A stretch of DNA of 64,000 bases from Arthrobacter sp. Soc17.1.1.1 (lineage in GTDB: Bacteria; Actinomycetota; Actinomycetes; Actinomycetales; Micrococcaceae): contig NZ_JBAJII010000001.1 of the NCBI RefSeq assembly GCF_036867195.1, forward strand, positions 1,550,001-1,614,000, in the 5' to 3' direction. Position 1 is the stretch's first letter. Every line of letters starts with the position of its first letter. Below, piece by piece: positions 28,625-37,684 of this stretch. The translations under genes and the position numbers were made by a program. The notes under the pieces were generated by a model. That model ran no database searches. It saw nothing but the letters and a program-made list of their open reading frames with translations, and was not told where the DNA came from.

Positions 28625-30670
28625 GTGAGTGCCACTATGACAACCAGTAACTCATTGCTTGCGAGCCTGGCCATCATTAAGGCGAACTGGGACTACTCAC
28701 AGGAAAGCTACGTCGACAATTTTCTTCCCTTTTTCCTCGATGCAGTGAAAAATGCCGAAGGGCCAATCCCAACCGCTACCGCCAAAGTCCATATCAGGGA
28801 ACGGTTTGGGATCGACATACCAGAGGGCGTACTCAGTACCTTAAGCCGTCGGGCCGTCCATAAAGGTTATGGCCAGCGCGAGAATGGCAATTTCGTTGCT
28901 GATCCAACAAAATTCGAAGATATTCGGGATTTGGGTCGCCAGAAGGCAGATTATCTACGGAAGCAGTCCGCATTAGTAAATGAACTTGTGAAGTACTCAG
29001 CGGATAGGTTTCAGCGGCATCTAAGTGTCGAGGACGCGGAGGATGCCCTGCTGAATCATATAGAGGAACACTCGGTCCCGATTCTTGGCTCAGTGATGAA
29101 TGGCGCACCGTACGACAGTCGATCACCGTCCCGCTCTAACCCCGATACCGAGTATGTCGTCAACTCGTTCATCAGCGATGTTGTGAGCAGTATGCCAGCA
29201 TCCTTTGACCACCTGGAAACAGTTGTGAAGGGAAGCATGCTTGCAGTTTCACTCTATCTCCCAAACAACAGCGAATTAGGTAAGCGCTTCGACCGCACGA
29301 CTCTGTACTTAGACGCCCCCGTGTTGTTGAAGGCCCTGGGCTATGAAGGAAGTGAGGCGGGAGCAGCTGCGAAGGACCTCATAGTTTTGTCGAAATCTGC
29401 CGGCGCCGAGCTTGCCTGTTTTGAGCACAGTGTAGGCGAGGTCAGGGGTATTCTCGACAGGTCAGCTGGAAAAGCCAAGAACGGCGGTTTCAACGGTACT
29501 CATCGTAGAGCAACGGACGCCTATTTCGCCGGTGAAGGATTTGGCGCGAGTGACATTCTGTTGCTGTCGCAGCGCTTGGAGGATAATGTTGCTGCTCTTG
29601 GAGTATCGATTCATGAACGCCCCGAACCCACTGCGGAGCTAACGGTAGATGAACTTGCTTTGGAAGAAGCAATGGAATCAAGCATTTCTTACTCAAGTCG
29701 CGATACGCTGCTCAATGACCTGGACAGCCTCACTGCTATCCATCGTCTCCGCAGCGGGCGTAGCAGCTCTCGCCTAGAGACAAGCCGCGCCCTGCTGGTC
29801 ACTACAAATGGCGCATTGACTCGTGTCGCTCGCTCGTTCTTTTCAAAAGAGGGCGACCATGGTTGGCCCGTGGCTTTGACTGATCATCACTTGGCCACTC
29901 TCGTATGGCTCAAAAAACCGCAAGCTGCCCCCAACCTGCCTCGGCGTCAGATCCTTGCTGACTGTTTCGCTGCGCTCGAACCGGGAGGGCGCGTTTGGGA
30001 TCGGTACTTAGAGGAGATCCATCGGTTGGGAAGCCGGGGCAAAGCATCTGAAAATGATCTCATGCTGCTCCGCTACTCAACAGAGGCGCAGCGCAGTCTC
30101 ATGGATCGAACGTTGGGGGACCATAATCAGGTAACGGCGGAAACGGTGGCCGATATTCTAAATAAAGTTCGGCAAAATATACTCTCTCCGACGGAAGAAG
30201 AGCGCGATGCTGCATTCCAGGCAGCAAGTACGACGAAATCTGCGCTTGACGAAGCGAAACAGTTGATTCGGAATCAGGATGCCTCTCTGGTGGCCGAACA
30301 AGCAGCTAAGCAAAAAGCAGAGAATCGATCCTCCGCGTTGGAAGACCGGCTTGCCGCACTGGAGGCTACAGCAAGAAGTCGGCGCGCGGCAGCTTCCGCG
30401 AAAGCGAAACGACGAGCCGCGCTTGCCTATCGGGGGGTTCTTATTTTCTGTGGTGCGGTGCTCCTCTACGCTGTCGCCGCTACGGTCCTGCCTGACGGCA
30501 TCATCCCGGGCTGGGGGGAGCCCGCCGTGCCCTACTGCTTTACGTTCTCGGCTTTGGGGGGAGGCGCAACTCTAATGTGGGGCGGCAGCATTGAGGGGAC
30601 AGCAGGCTATCTCAGGCGTCAACTCGAGAAGCGACTGGAGAGAAGGTATTTGGGTGATCTTGGAGGATAA
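28625..30670 (+). CDS. 681-residue protein: wHTH-like N-terminus, PIN-like core, coiled coil and membrane tail
   Basis: Not a recognised named family. Residues about 40-90 look like a winged helix (VHIRERFGIDIPEGVLSTLS). Residues 222-402 have a PIN-nuclease-like pattern: TLYLDAPVLLKALG (Asp), ACFEHSVGEVRGIL (Glu), GASDILLLSQRL (Asp) and LLVTTNGALTRVA, where Asn stands in the place of the usual Asp. Residues 535-600 are a charged coiled coil, followed by two membrane helices (about 603-622 and 636-655) and a basic tail. The gene is visibly lower in GC than nrd, stands alone, and has an uncertain start (GTG 28625 or ATG 28637). A defence or toxin-like RNase role is inference. Confidence 0.7.
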   Translation: MSATMTTSNSLLASLAIIKANWDYSQESYVDNFLPFFLDAVKNAEGPIPTATAKVHIRERFGIDIPEGVLSTLSRRAVHKGYGQRENGNFVADPTKFEDIRDLGRQKADYLRKQSALVNELVKYSADRFQRHLSVEDAEDALLNHIEEHSVPILGSVMNGAPYDSRSPSRSNPDTEYVVNSFISDVVSSMPASFDHLETVVKGSMLAVSLYLPNNSELGKRFDRTTLYLDAPVLLKALGYEGSEAGAAAKDLIVLSKSAGAELACFEHSVGEVRGILDRSAGKAKNGGFNGTHRRATDAYFAGEGFGASDILLLSQRLEDNVAALGVSIHERPEPTAELTVDELALEEAMESSISYSSRDTLLNDLDSLTAIHRLRSGRSSSRLETSRALLVTTNGALTRVARSFFSKEGDHGWPVALTDHHLATLVWLKKPQAAPNLPRRQILADCFAALEPGGRVWDRYLEEIHRLGSRGKASENDLMLLRYSTEAQRSLMDRTLGDHNQVTAETVADILNKVRQNILSPTEEERDAAFQAASTTKSALDEAKQLIRNQDASLVAEQAAKQKAENRSSALEDRLAALEATARSRRAAASAKAKRRAALAYRGVLIFCGAVLLYAVAATVLPDGIIPGWGEPAVPYCFTFSALGGGATLMWGGSIEGTAGYLRRQLEKRLERRYLGDLGG

Positions 30671-30994
30671 ACTCAGCCGCTTTCTCAATCCGTCACGACG
30701 ACAGGTTCGTTGAGCGCCTTTTGATCACCCGGCAGGCTGAAGAATATGACAGCGCGGGTATCTTAGCGCCACCTGATCACGGGAAAGAGATTGATGGTTT
30801 GGTGGTAGCTCATGGTTCTAAGCCTCGCAAAAAGAAAGCATCGCTGGAGTGTGGTTCTGCAACTGCCGATGAATTGCGCGGTTAGCTTTCCATTCGGAGG
30901 GTTTGCTGGGTTGGACCCCGGTCGAATGTGGCCCCTCCTTTTGATCTTTGAGATCATGAAAGTGACCTAGATGCTAGGCGCCAACCCTGCCGGC
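30671..30994. other. Intergenic stretch with an open but start-less frame
   Basis: A plus-strand frame (RLLITRQAEEYDSAGILAPP ... to a stop near 30883) reads like coding sequence but has no ATG/GTG start or ribosome binding site. It may be a relic. Otherwise nothing is seen. Confidence 0.3.
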
Positions 30995-31285
30995 TTAGGT
31001 GTGGCCGTGATGCTCATCGAGATCACTCAGCAATGTCGTGATGGGGATACCTAGAACATCGGCGATGTCCCAGAGCCGTTCGAAGCTCATACCTCGGCGG
31101 CCGAACTCAAGACTAATGATCATGTTGCGGCTCAGTCCGGACTCGAGCGCTAGCGCCTCCTGGCTAAGACCTTGGTCAACGCGGAGACTCCTGATGCGCC
31201 GTCCAACTGATTGCCGGCGCTTCGTCCACTTTTGCTGCGTTTCGGCGGAGGTCTGAGTCGGTCGGATGGGCACACTCCATGGCAC
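30995..31285 (-). CDS. XRE-family HTH regulator
   Basis: A 96-residue protein with a Cro/C1-type HTH: IRSLRVDQGLSQEALALES, GLSRNMIISLEFGRRG, FERLWDIADVLGIPITTLL. It is divergent from the small gene at 31347 and probably controls it and/or itself. This kind of small regulator is common in mobile regions. Confidence 0.82.
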   Translation of the reverse strand: MPWSVPIRPTQTSAETQQKWTKRRQSVGRRIRSLRVDQGLSQEALALESGLSRNMIISLEFGRRGMSFERLWDIADVLGIPITTLLSDLDEHHGHT

Positions 31286-31346
31286 TAGCTGTAGACCTCG
31301 ATGTCTGCTCTACTAGTGATACATCGCGGGTGTAGGGAGGTGAGAT

Positions 31347-31625
31347 GTGGCACTGCACGTCATCATCAGCCTTGATAACCCTGTGTCCCTGCGTGACCTC
31401 AGGAGGTTTGTCTACCTGACGGAGTCGAAGACGGGTCTCGATGAGGACCTGAGGTACCTCGATGAAGAGACGGGGCACGCGGAATTTCTGGAGGTAATTC
31501 TCTCTGACTCTGCTGCAACCGTTCACCTGTACAAGGACATCCTCGACTTGCGAAGGGACGGGCGGACCTTTCGCCGTGGCGCCACAGGCGAATCCGCATC
31601 AGAAGCTAGTCCGCCCAAGGATTGA
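31347..31625 (+). CDS. Small hypothetical protein
   Basis: 92 residues from GTG 31347 with a good GGGAGGTGAG site. LHVIISLDNPVSLRDLRRFVYL and EFLEVILSDSAATVHLY suggest a compact alpha/beta fold. No family recognised. Divergent from the XRE regulator, 17 bp before the next gene; the two are likely one unit. Confidence 0.6.
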   Translation: MALHVIISLDNPVSLRDLRRFVYLTESKTGLDEDLRYLDEETGHAEFLEVILSDSAATVHLYKDILDLRRDGRTFRRGATGESASEASPPKD

Positions 31626-31642
31626 GGCCTGGTACACCGTGA

Positions 31643-32005
31643 GTGAGCATGGACGCTGACAGGAACGCGGCACCAGCGAGCGAACCCGCCAGGGTGGTAC
31701 GAGACACCGATCGTGGCGAATTTCTTGTCGAGACGTTCACGGGCAGCGTGTATGCCCTCGACTTGGACTTGCGAGTTATTAGTCGCTATGTCGGAGATGG
31801 AGGAGGTGTGCTCTTTGCTCCAGCCGGTTTGCGGAAGGACGGACTGCCGATCCCACTGCTATCGATAGTGATCTGCGAAGTCGAGAAACCTGCGGTGTTC
31901 TGGGTGCAGGTCCGCGAGGATCGCACGCCGACGCTGCGCACAACCAGCCCGGTGACGTCCATCTCCCGTCCCGGGCAGAGCCCCCAGTACTCAGGGAATC
32001 TCTGA
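31643..32005 (+). CDS. Small hypothetical protein
   Basis: 120 residues, beta-rich (GEFLVETFTGSVYALDLDLR, PLLSIVICEVEKPAVFWVQV). Start GTG 31643. Follows the 92-residue gene closely. No family recognised. Confidence 0.55.
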   Translation: MSMDADRNAAPASEPARVVRDTDRGEFLVETFTGSVYALDLDLRVISRYVGDGGGVLFAPAGLRKDGLPIPLLSIVICEVEKPAVFWVQVREDRTPTLRTTSPVTSISRPGQSPQYSGNL

Positions 32006-32063
32006 CCCACGCTCCGGTCAGTGCATGCCGCCATTTTGTTCTGGGCCCACGAAGAACGTTTAT

Positions 32064-32843
32064 TCACCGACCTACGACGAATAGCGGTTCGGCCACCAGG
32101 GACCCGGTGTTGGTCGGAATCAAGAGGACGGCATTGCCCTCCCGGTTCAGCTCCTTGCCAAGGACATGCACTCGCGTTTCGGTGCCCTCGGCATGTGGAA
32201 TCGAATGCTGGCGGCGGTGATGCCAGTGGCCACAGAACATCACCGGAGGCTGAAGGCGTTCGACGACCGAGTCCAGCAATCGCCTTGTTTGCTCAGCTCG
32301 GTCCGCAATGTGCGGCGGCAGGTCGAATTCCCCCTTCATGGGAACGGAGGCCGGTACATCGTGGGTGAGCAGAACCTTAACAGGTCCGCCGGCGATGAGA
32401 TGCTCGGCTTCCTCCTGCGTGGGTTCCTCGTTGGGCCACCAGTCTTTTCCTGTTTTGCGCCATCCTTGGTCGACGCTGTAGGCGCCGCCGAGCCCGCCAA
32501 TCACGACACTCTCAATGGTGGTGCGGCCACCACGGGGAAGTATCAGGACCTGCTCCGTGAACTGCGCGGTGCCGTCCTCACCTACGGGTAGTTTGAGGAT
32601 CGTGCTCCAGTTGTCGTGATTACCGGGAGAGATGAGAATGCGCATGTCTGAGGCAGCCAGGCGACGGCTGAGCTTGCTTTCGTACCGGCCCCGCTGAGGA
32701 CCGGGGAAGTCGAGACCGAAGTCTCCCACATGCAGCAGAGTCCTCACTCCGGCGCGTTCAGCAGCGTCGATGGCACCGAGGGCCCAGCCAAGGTGCCCGT
32801 GCCAATCGCCGAAGACGGCCAGGAGAGGGTTGGACAGTTCCAT
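32064..32843 (-). CDS. Calcineurin-like metallophosphoesterase
   Basis: A 259-residue protein with all metallophosphatase motifs in order: GDWHGH, GDFGLDF, SPGNHDNW, LLTHDVP and GHWHHR. No signal peptide, so cytosolic. The substrate is unknown. It stands convergent to the small genes in the accessory region. Confidence 0.88.
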   Translation of the reverse strand: MELSNPLLAVFGDWHGHLGWALGAIDAAERAGVRTLLHVGDFGLDFPGPQRGRYESKLSRRLAASDMRILISPGNHDNWSTILKLPVGEDGTAQFTEQVLILPRGGRTTIESVVIGGLGGAYSVDQGWRKTGKDWWPNEEPTQEEAEHLIAGGPVKVLLTHDVPASVPMKGEFDLPPHIADRAEQTRRLLDSVVERLQPPVMFCGHWHHRRQHSIPHAEGTETRVHVLGKELNREGNAVLLIPTNTGSLVAEPLFVVGR

Positions 32844-33160
32844 GCGATAAACCTATGTGCTGGTCCCAGATGAAGCTGCGCGTTGATGCTCCGACCCGTG
32901 GAGGCGGCAAGATGGGTACGGGCATCGGGGCGCTTGTTGCTGGCCTGTAAACCAGGGGTGCGTGACGTTCTCACCCTTTCACCGCTGCCACCTGCTCGTA
33001 AGCGGAGAAGACAAAGCGAGGGCCCTCCGCAAGGGGGTTGCTACTTCGAACTACCCCAAATTTTTCAGGCACGCGCTTCCAGGTATCTGCCGCTCGAGCC
33101 TATGATCAGGCCCAGACCTCTGCTGCGGTGGCGCATGCTGCCTGCCTGTAATCGTTTGGA
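32844..33160. other. Intergenic stretch, nothing recognised
   Basis: About 317 bp without a credible gene, palindrome or repeat. The reading frame on the plus strand across it is Arg/Pro/Leu-rich shadow-like sequence. Confidence 0.4.
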
Positions 33161-33616
33161 GTGCCAGTGGATGAACTAGTGGAGTGGTCAAAAGATTTCG
33201 AGTACGACCTTCGGAACGGGTCAGGCGCACCGACGCTGCTCACCCTTGCGATCGCGGACAATGACGCACAAGCAGGACTGCTTGTAGAGACAGCATTGAA
33301 GCTGATTGAGTCCGCGGACGGACCGGTGGACGAAGTGTCGGCCAGACAGTTGACGCCTGAAACTGCGGCTTTCCAGCATGTGATCTCGCGTCTTCCGGGA
33401 TTCCTGATCGTTCGGGATGTGGAGGTACCGCTGAACCAACTGGTGGTCAGTATGTGCGCTGCGCACCAGCACCGCATACGCGAAGACTCGCAGGCGGGTC
33501 TACTCGTTATCGGTACACCCGCAGGCATCGCCGCCCTACGGTCGCACCCAGCAATGGGCTTCCTGAGCCGGGCCACACCCTTGGACGTGCGTAATGGGCA
33601 GGGCCGGCCTCGTTAA
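33161..33616 (+). CDS. Hypothetical protein
   Basis: 151 residues from GTG 33161. LVEWSKDFEYDLRNG and PTLLTLAIADNDAQAGLLVE are helix-rich; GFLIVRDVEVPLNQLVVSM looks like a buried strand. No family recognised. It ends 17 bp before the next small gene. Confidence 0.6.
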   Translation: MPVDELVEWSKDFEYDLRNGSGAPTLLTLAIADNDAQAGLLVETALKLIESADGPVDEVSARQLTPETAAFQHVISRLPGFLIVRDVEVPLNQLVVSMCAAHQHRIREDSQAGLLVIGTPAGIAALRSHPAMGFLSRATPLDVRNGQGRPR

Positions 33617-33633
33617 AGGACGACAGCAAACGC

Positions 33634-33909
33634 GTGGGAGCAGGCCTGACAGATAATCCATTTGATGGGCATCCGGAGCGACCCCGAGGGCGAATTGACC
33701 TGGTCCTCGCCCTCGTTTCGGAAGACTGGGGGCGCTCAGGGGCTGATCAGCGATTCTTCCAGTACGTCACTAATCTCGCTCACGACACCATCGGCGCGAA
33801 GGACGCGTTCGTGGTCGAGGATGACACAGTCATCGAGGCCCTGCGGGCGCGGATCGATCTCAGGAGTCAGCGCTGGCCAGCGGGGTGCCGAATAACCTCC
33901 CACAGATAG
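33634..33909 (+). CDS. Small hypothetical protein
   Basis: 91 residues from GTG 33634. The sequence around RIDLVLALVSEDWG and RFFQYVTNLAHDTIGAKDAF has coding character; its end is basic. Probably co-transcribed with the preceding gene. No family recognised. Confidence 0.45.
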   Translation: MGAGLTDNPFDGHPERPRGRIDLVLALVSEDWGRSGADQRFFQYVTNLAHDTIGAKDAFVVEDDTVIEALRARIDLRSQRWPAGCRITSHR

Positions 33910-34085
33910 CTGGGGCGGTCGTGACCGAATCCTTTGCTCAATCCTGCTTGCGGCTCGACGAACACCCAAGGATCCCGTGGAACGAGTGTGCGGGGCGCTT
34001 CATGGGTAGCGATTCCGGCGGGGTGCTCGCACTCTAACCCGGCGTGGCAGTACGCACTTGCTCGGCGAACTGAAATGCTGGGTGC

Positions 34086-34352
34086 ATGACAGGCCACCCT
34101 TCGCGTGAGCAGTCCCGGCCGTTGCGTTTCCTCACCTTGCAGCAGGTAGCCGATGAATTGAACACCAAGCACAGCACCGTCCGCGCACTCATTCAATCGG
34201 GTGAACTGCCTGCTATTCAGATAGGCGGTCGCGGCCAGTGGCGTATTGAACGGGCCAAGCTCGAGGATTACATTGCAGGTGCCTACGTGCGGGCCCGGGT
34301 CGACATCGCCCGAGAAGAGGCCGATGAGGGTTCTAACCTCACCGTGGGGTGA
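34086..34352 (+). CDS. Excisionase-like helix-turn-helix protein
   Basis: 88 residues. FLTLQQVADELNTKHSTVRALIQSGELPAIQIGG and WRIERAKLEDYIA (in pieces) are the MerR/excisionase-type wHTH (DNA-binding domain, excisionase family). Such proteins are frequent in integrated elements, yet no integrase is visible in the window. Confidence 0.8.
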   Translation: MTGHPSREQSRPLRFLTLQQVADELNTKHSTVRALIQSGELPAIQIGGRGQWRIERAKLEDYIAGAYVRARVDIAREEADEGSNLTVG

Positions 34353-34471
34353 GCGCTCTGACGTGCAATCCTGTTGCAATGCGCGGATTGCTCGGCGTGG
34401 CAATTCATAGTGTGCGTCGATGCACTAACAACGGCGCAGGCCGGAGACACTGGACAGCTGTCCCAGGAGAA

Positions 34472-35134
34472 TTATCCCCATGATGTCGGAAGCATGGTGT
34501 TCTCCCACGCGGTCCGGTACCTAGCCAGGCTATAGGGTGCGGTGGCGGCTAGGAAGCGCCCCTGGCGCCGGAAGCTTCTCACCTGTAGGACTGCCAGGAC
34601 AGCGAAGGCTGTGAAAAAGGCCAGGTACACCCAGTCCAGGTTTCCCATCGCTTGGCCGATGAAGTAGGTGTAGGCGGGGACGATCAGGAGCGTGGTGGCG
34701 GCGTCCTTGCGGCTGCGCACGGCAACGGCCCGTGCCACGCTGAGGTGGGCTGCTGGTACGGGTTCCTTGCCGTTGATGCCGCGCATCAAAGCCTTCTGCT
34801 CGTCCTTCTCCAGGGGGAAGGTGATGGCAATGTTTGATCCGAGCTTGACCCGGAGTTTGAGCCGCTTTGCGTTGTACACGAGCCCGCCGCCTAGGGCGGT
34901 GATGGCGAAGATGAACCACCCGGCCTGCACGAGAGTCGGGACCTGTTCTGGCCCGTCTGGAATGACGATGGGGCCCAGCAGGGCCAAGAGAAGGACGATG
35001 GCGAGGGCGCCGAGCGGCAGATAGCGGCTGTAGTAAACCCGCAGCGCCTCGTCCATGCCGTTGTCGGCGTAGCCTTGCGCGTACTGCCCGGCTTTCGCCC
35101 ACCGGGCATCGGCTGCCGTTCTCGGATCCTCCAC
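34472..35134 (-). CDS. Four-helix membrane protein
   Basis: About 220 residues from GTG 35134 (start uncertain). Membrane segments: LPLGALAIVLLLALLGPIVI, LVQAGWFIFAITALGGGLVY, and two near LLIVPAYTYFIGQ and LDWVYLAFFTAFAVLAVLQV. The soluble middle has ITFPLEKDEQKALMRGINGK. No family recognised. It lies just downstream of lsr2 (41 bp) and may be co-transcribed. Confidence 0.6.
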   Translation of the reverse strand: MEDPRTAADARWAKAGQYAQGYADNGMDEALRVYYSRYLPLGALAIVLLLALLGPIVIPDGPEQVPTLVQAGWFIFAITALGGGLVYNAKRLKLRVKLGSNIAITFPLEKDEQKALMRGINGKEPVPAAHLSVARAVAVRSRKDAATTLLIVPAYTYFIGQAMGNLDWVYLAFFTAFAVLAVLQVRSFRRQGRFLAATAPYSLARYRTAWENTMLPTSWG

Positions 35135-35175
35135 CCGGCCATCGCCCCCTGTAATCGATTTGAGCCGGTCAGCTT

Positions 35176-35523
35176 CTAGTGGGCTTCGTTGTAGGCGTCG
35201 ATGATGGACTGGGTGATCCGTCCGCGGGAGCTGGGGTTGTAGCCGTTGTCCTGCGCCCACTGGCGGATCTGCTGGGTGTCCTCACGCTTAGCCCTGCCCG
35301 TCGAGGCGGACGTGGGTGTTTTCTGGCCGCCCTGGCCCCTGCGCCCGGTTTTGGCTTTGCGGGCCTTGTCCACGTAGTCGGACAGGGTTGAGCGCAGCTT
35401 TTGCGCGTTCTCCGTGGTCAGGTCGATCTCGTAGTCGATGCCGTCGATCCCGAAGCGGACCGTTTCCTGTGCGACGTCACCATTGAGGTCGTCTACCAAT
35501 TGCACCTGTACGCGCTGCGCCAT
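35176..35523 (-). CDS. lsr2: Lsr2-type nucleoid protein
   Basis: 115 residues from ATG 35523 (GGAG upstream). The N-terminal dimerization domain (MAQRVQVQLVDDLNGD, VRFGIDGIDYEIDLT) and C-terminal AT-hook-like domain (REDTQQIRQWAQDNGYN, SSRGRI) are standard Lsr2. Lsr2 silences AT-rich, foreign DNA. Micrococcaceae chromosomes normally have one elsewhere, so this is probably an accessory copy. Confidence 0.9.
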   Translation of the reverse strand: MAQRVQVQLVDDLNGDVAQETVRFGIDGIDYEIDLTTENAQKLRSTLSDYVDKARKAKTGRRGQGGQKTPTSASTGRAKREDTQQIRQWAQDNGYNPSSRGRITQSIIDAYNEAH

Positions 35524-35620
35524 TTCCACTCCTGAGTTATTAGACATGAATCAATGATCCCCAGCCTTCCACCCTATCGTGTCGAAAAAATGTGGTGCAC
35601 GCCTGCAAACTGTCCCGGTT

Positions 35621-36019
35621 TCATTCGCCGGTCCGGTTGTTCTTCTTTTTGTCGCGATTGCCGGTCTGCTTGTCGTCGTGATTGCTGTGACTGCTGTAGT
35701 TGGTGCTATTGGGGACGGGTAAGACCGAATTGAGCCATACCCAGCCCTCACGCTGGATCTGAATGAGAGGCTCCAGGAAGCGAATCTTCACCGCAGTCCG
35801 GGTGTAGGCGACCGCGTGGGCCTGAATCCGGATGGCTTTGGAGGGGTAGCGGATCCACGCGTACACCCGGCGTGGTTCGGGGAAGTCGGTGGGTTGGGTG
35901 TTCTCGAGGTCGAGTTCGGCTGCGGTGAGCATGATCAGCTCCTCGCGCATCACGAACTCCTCAATCCGGTCGTCCATTAGCCTCGCGTACCGTTTGGCGT
36001 ATCTCTTGTTCTGACTCAT
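35621..36019 (-). CDS. Hypothetical protein
   Basis: 132 residues. The basic start (QNKRYAKRYARLMDDRIEEF) is followed by PRRVYAWIRYPSKAIRIQAHA and a polar Asn/Lys-rich tail. No recognised domain. Similar small proteins are expected on actinobacterial mobile DNA. Confidence 0.55.
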   Translation of the reverse strand: MSQNKRYAKRYARLMDDRIEEFVMREELIMLTAAELDLENTQPTDFPEPRRVYAWIRYPSKAIRIQAHAVAYTRTAVKIRFLEPLIQIQREGWVWLNSVLPVPNSTNYSSHSNHDDKQTGNRDKKKNNRTGE

Positions 36020-36139
36020 GGCCTCGCACTTCGCCCTGGCACCTGCTCGTCATGCCATATGGCGCCGACCTGAGCCGACAGTGTTCGAGTTAAGCGGTGT
36101 TCGAGGTGATCACTATCCGCCCGTTGTCCTCGGTAATTG

Positions 36140-36619
36140 CTAGTAGCCGTCGATGGTGGTGACGCGGCGCAGCCGCCAGTCCTCCCACCGGGCATCGGCG
36201 TTCATGTCGAACTCCAGGACCGGGGACGCCGGCCCGGTCTGTGCCCGGAACCGCCAGAACCGGGTCGTCACAACACTGCCCAGACCGCCCAGGCCGCTCA
36301 GGGTGTTGTGCCCGCCCGCGCTGCCGAGGCTGCCGAGGCTGCTGTGGGTGTTGTCTGTCCCTGGGGGAGTGGTGACGGATTCTGGCCAGGTGTTCGAGCT
36401 GGACCAGGCGAGGGGTTCGCCGATGACCTGCCAGATACTGCCCCGCCAGCGCAGCGCCAACGGTGTGCCGGAGGGCAGGAACCGGACGGCCGCCGGCTCG
36501 TCCAGGGCATGCCACGCACCTGTCCGTGTGCCCTCATGTGCGGTGTCCTGAATCGCGTGTTGGGCTGTGTTGTGGGCTGGTTCTGTGGGTGGTGTGGTGT
36601 CCACTGGTTGCGCTGTCAT
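36140..36619 (-). CDS. DUF6504-like protein with glycine-rich insert
   Basis: 159 residues from ATG 36619 (GGGAGAAG upstream). PLALRWRGSIWQVIGEPLAW, RFWRFRA and DWRLRRVTTIDGY follow the pattern of DUF6504 proteins, which usually accompany the SOS mutagenesis genes imuB/dnaE2. The middle contains a Gly/Ser/Leu repeat (GSLGSLGSAGG, LSGLGGLGS) coded by a 9-bp-period repeat. An SOS-box match lies 47 bp upstream. The mutasome partners are not in the window. Confidence 0.5.
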   Translation of the reverse strand: MTAQPVDTTPPTEPAHNTAQHAIQDTAHEGTRTGAWHALDEPAAVRFLPSGTPLALRWRGSIWQVIGEPLAWSSSNTWPESVTTPPGTDNTHSSLGSLGSAGGHNTLSGLGGLGSVVTTRFWRFRAQTGPASPVLEFDMNADARWEDWRLRRVTTIDGY

Positions 36620-36665
36620 CGGCTGCTTCTCCCTTGCCCTGGTGGTTCTTGTGCAGGCTTTAAAA

Positions 36666-36681
36666 TAGAACACAGGTTCGA
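36666..36681 (-). promoter_or_regulatory. SOS (LexA) box match
   Basis: On the minus strand this reads TCGAAC-CTGT-GTTCTA, one mismatch from the actinobacterial consensus TCGAAC-N4-GTTCGA. It is followed by a -10-like TATTTT and precedes the DUF6504-like gene. Confidence 0.7.
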
Positions 36682-36982
36682 TTATTTGGGAAGCCGGACA
36701 AGGGGACGAGGGTGGGGGTTGCGGGTCATCCATTTCTGGCCGGGTGGAGCCCGGAGGAATGAGCTCAAAGCCGTCCACCTGTGGATGAGCCGCCCGCAAC
36801 ACTGTTGCGGCGGTTGGTTACTGTCAACACCATGCATCGCATACCGCCTGGGTCCGACGAAGGAGGGGTATGTCCGGATCGTTGTAACCCTTCGCGGAGG
36901 CCGGGCACGGCGCCGTCGTGGTACGCGCGGTCCCTCGGTGGCGGGGGAGTAGCGGTGGCTGATCAGGCGGGCGGGGGGCCTC

Positions 36983-37684
36983 ATGCGTTTTGATGACCTG
37001 ATCCTGGCCGAGGACGACTACCCGCAGGGGGCGTGTGAGAACCGGCAGGAGTGGCTGCTGATGTACTCCCGCGGGGTGCCGCCGACGGTGATCGCCACAT
37101 GGTGCAGGGTCGATGTCCGACGCGTCCACCGGGCCATCGACCGGCAGGCGGAACGGCATCCGGAGTGGTTCGACCGGTGCTGGCTGACCCATGACCAGCC
37201 CGCTCCCAGCAGCAACCGGCGCCGCTACCGGCGGAGCCGGGAGCAGGTGTGGTGGGAGCACCACGCCCACATGAGCGCCTACGTGGCTCGGGTAGGTGGG
37301 TTGCCGGCGCAGAACGACAGCACGGAGGCCCGGATGCTGTATCGGTGGTTGGAGAACCAGCGCCGCAACCACGACGTAGGCCGGCTTGCCCACGACAAGG
37401 CCGCGGCCCTGGACAGGCTGGGGGAGTGGGTCGGTACCCGGAAGGGAAGCCCGGACGAGCTATGGGTGCGGCGCCTCGAGCAGGTACAGCGCTTCCGGGA
37501 CGAGACCGGCCGGTTCCCGGTCTACGACCCGCAGCGCCACCCGGAGGAGAAGATCCTCGCGGTCTGGCTGGGCCGCCAACGTACCTGGTTGCGGAAGGGC
37601 CGGCTCCGCACCGACCGACAGGACGCTTTGGGCGAGATGCTGCCCGGTTGGGACAGGCCAACGGGCGGTGCCTGCATTGGTTGA
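36983..37684 (+). CDS. Helicase-associated-domain protein
   Basis: 233 residues. An HTH-like N-terminal part (MYSRGVPPTVIATWCRVDV) is followed by two helicase-associated (HA) repeats: around YVARVGGLPAQ ... YRWLENQRRNHDVGRL and VQRFRDETGRFPVY ... LAVWLGRQRTWLRKGRL. HA domains are nucleic-acid-binding and normally lie at the end of mobile-element helicases; here no helicase is attached. Divergent from the SOS-box gene with about 360 bp between. Confidence 0.75.
   Translation: MRFDDLILAEDDYPQGACENRQEWLLMYSRGVPPTVIATWCRVDVRRVHRAIDRQAERHPEWFDRCWLTHDQPAPSSNRRRYRRSREQVWWEHHAHMSAYVARVGGLPAQNDSTEARMLYRWLENQRRNHDVGRLAHDKAAALDRLGEWVGTRKGSPDELWVRRLEQVQRFRDETGRFPVYDPQRHPEEKILAVWLGRQRTWLRKGRLRTDRQDALGEMLPGWDRPTGGACIG

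Noticed and set aside
30671..30890. Coding-like plus-strand frame after the PIN-like gene
   Set aside because: No start codon or ribosome binding site; kept only as a possible relic.
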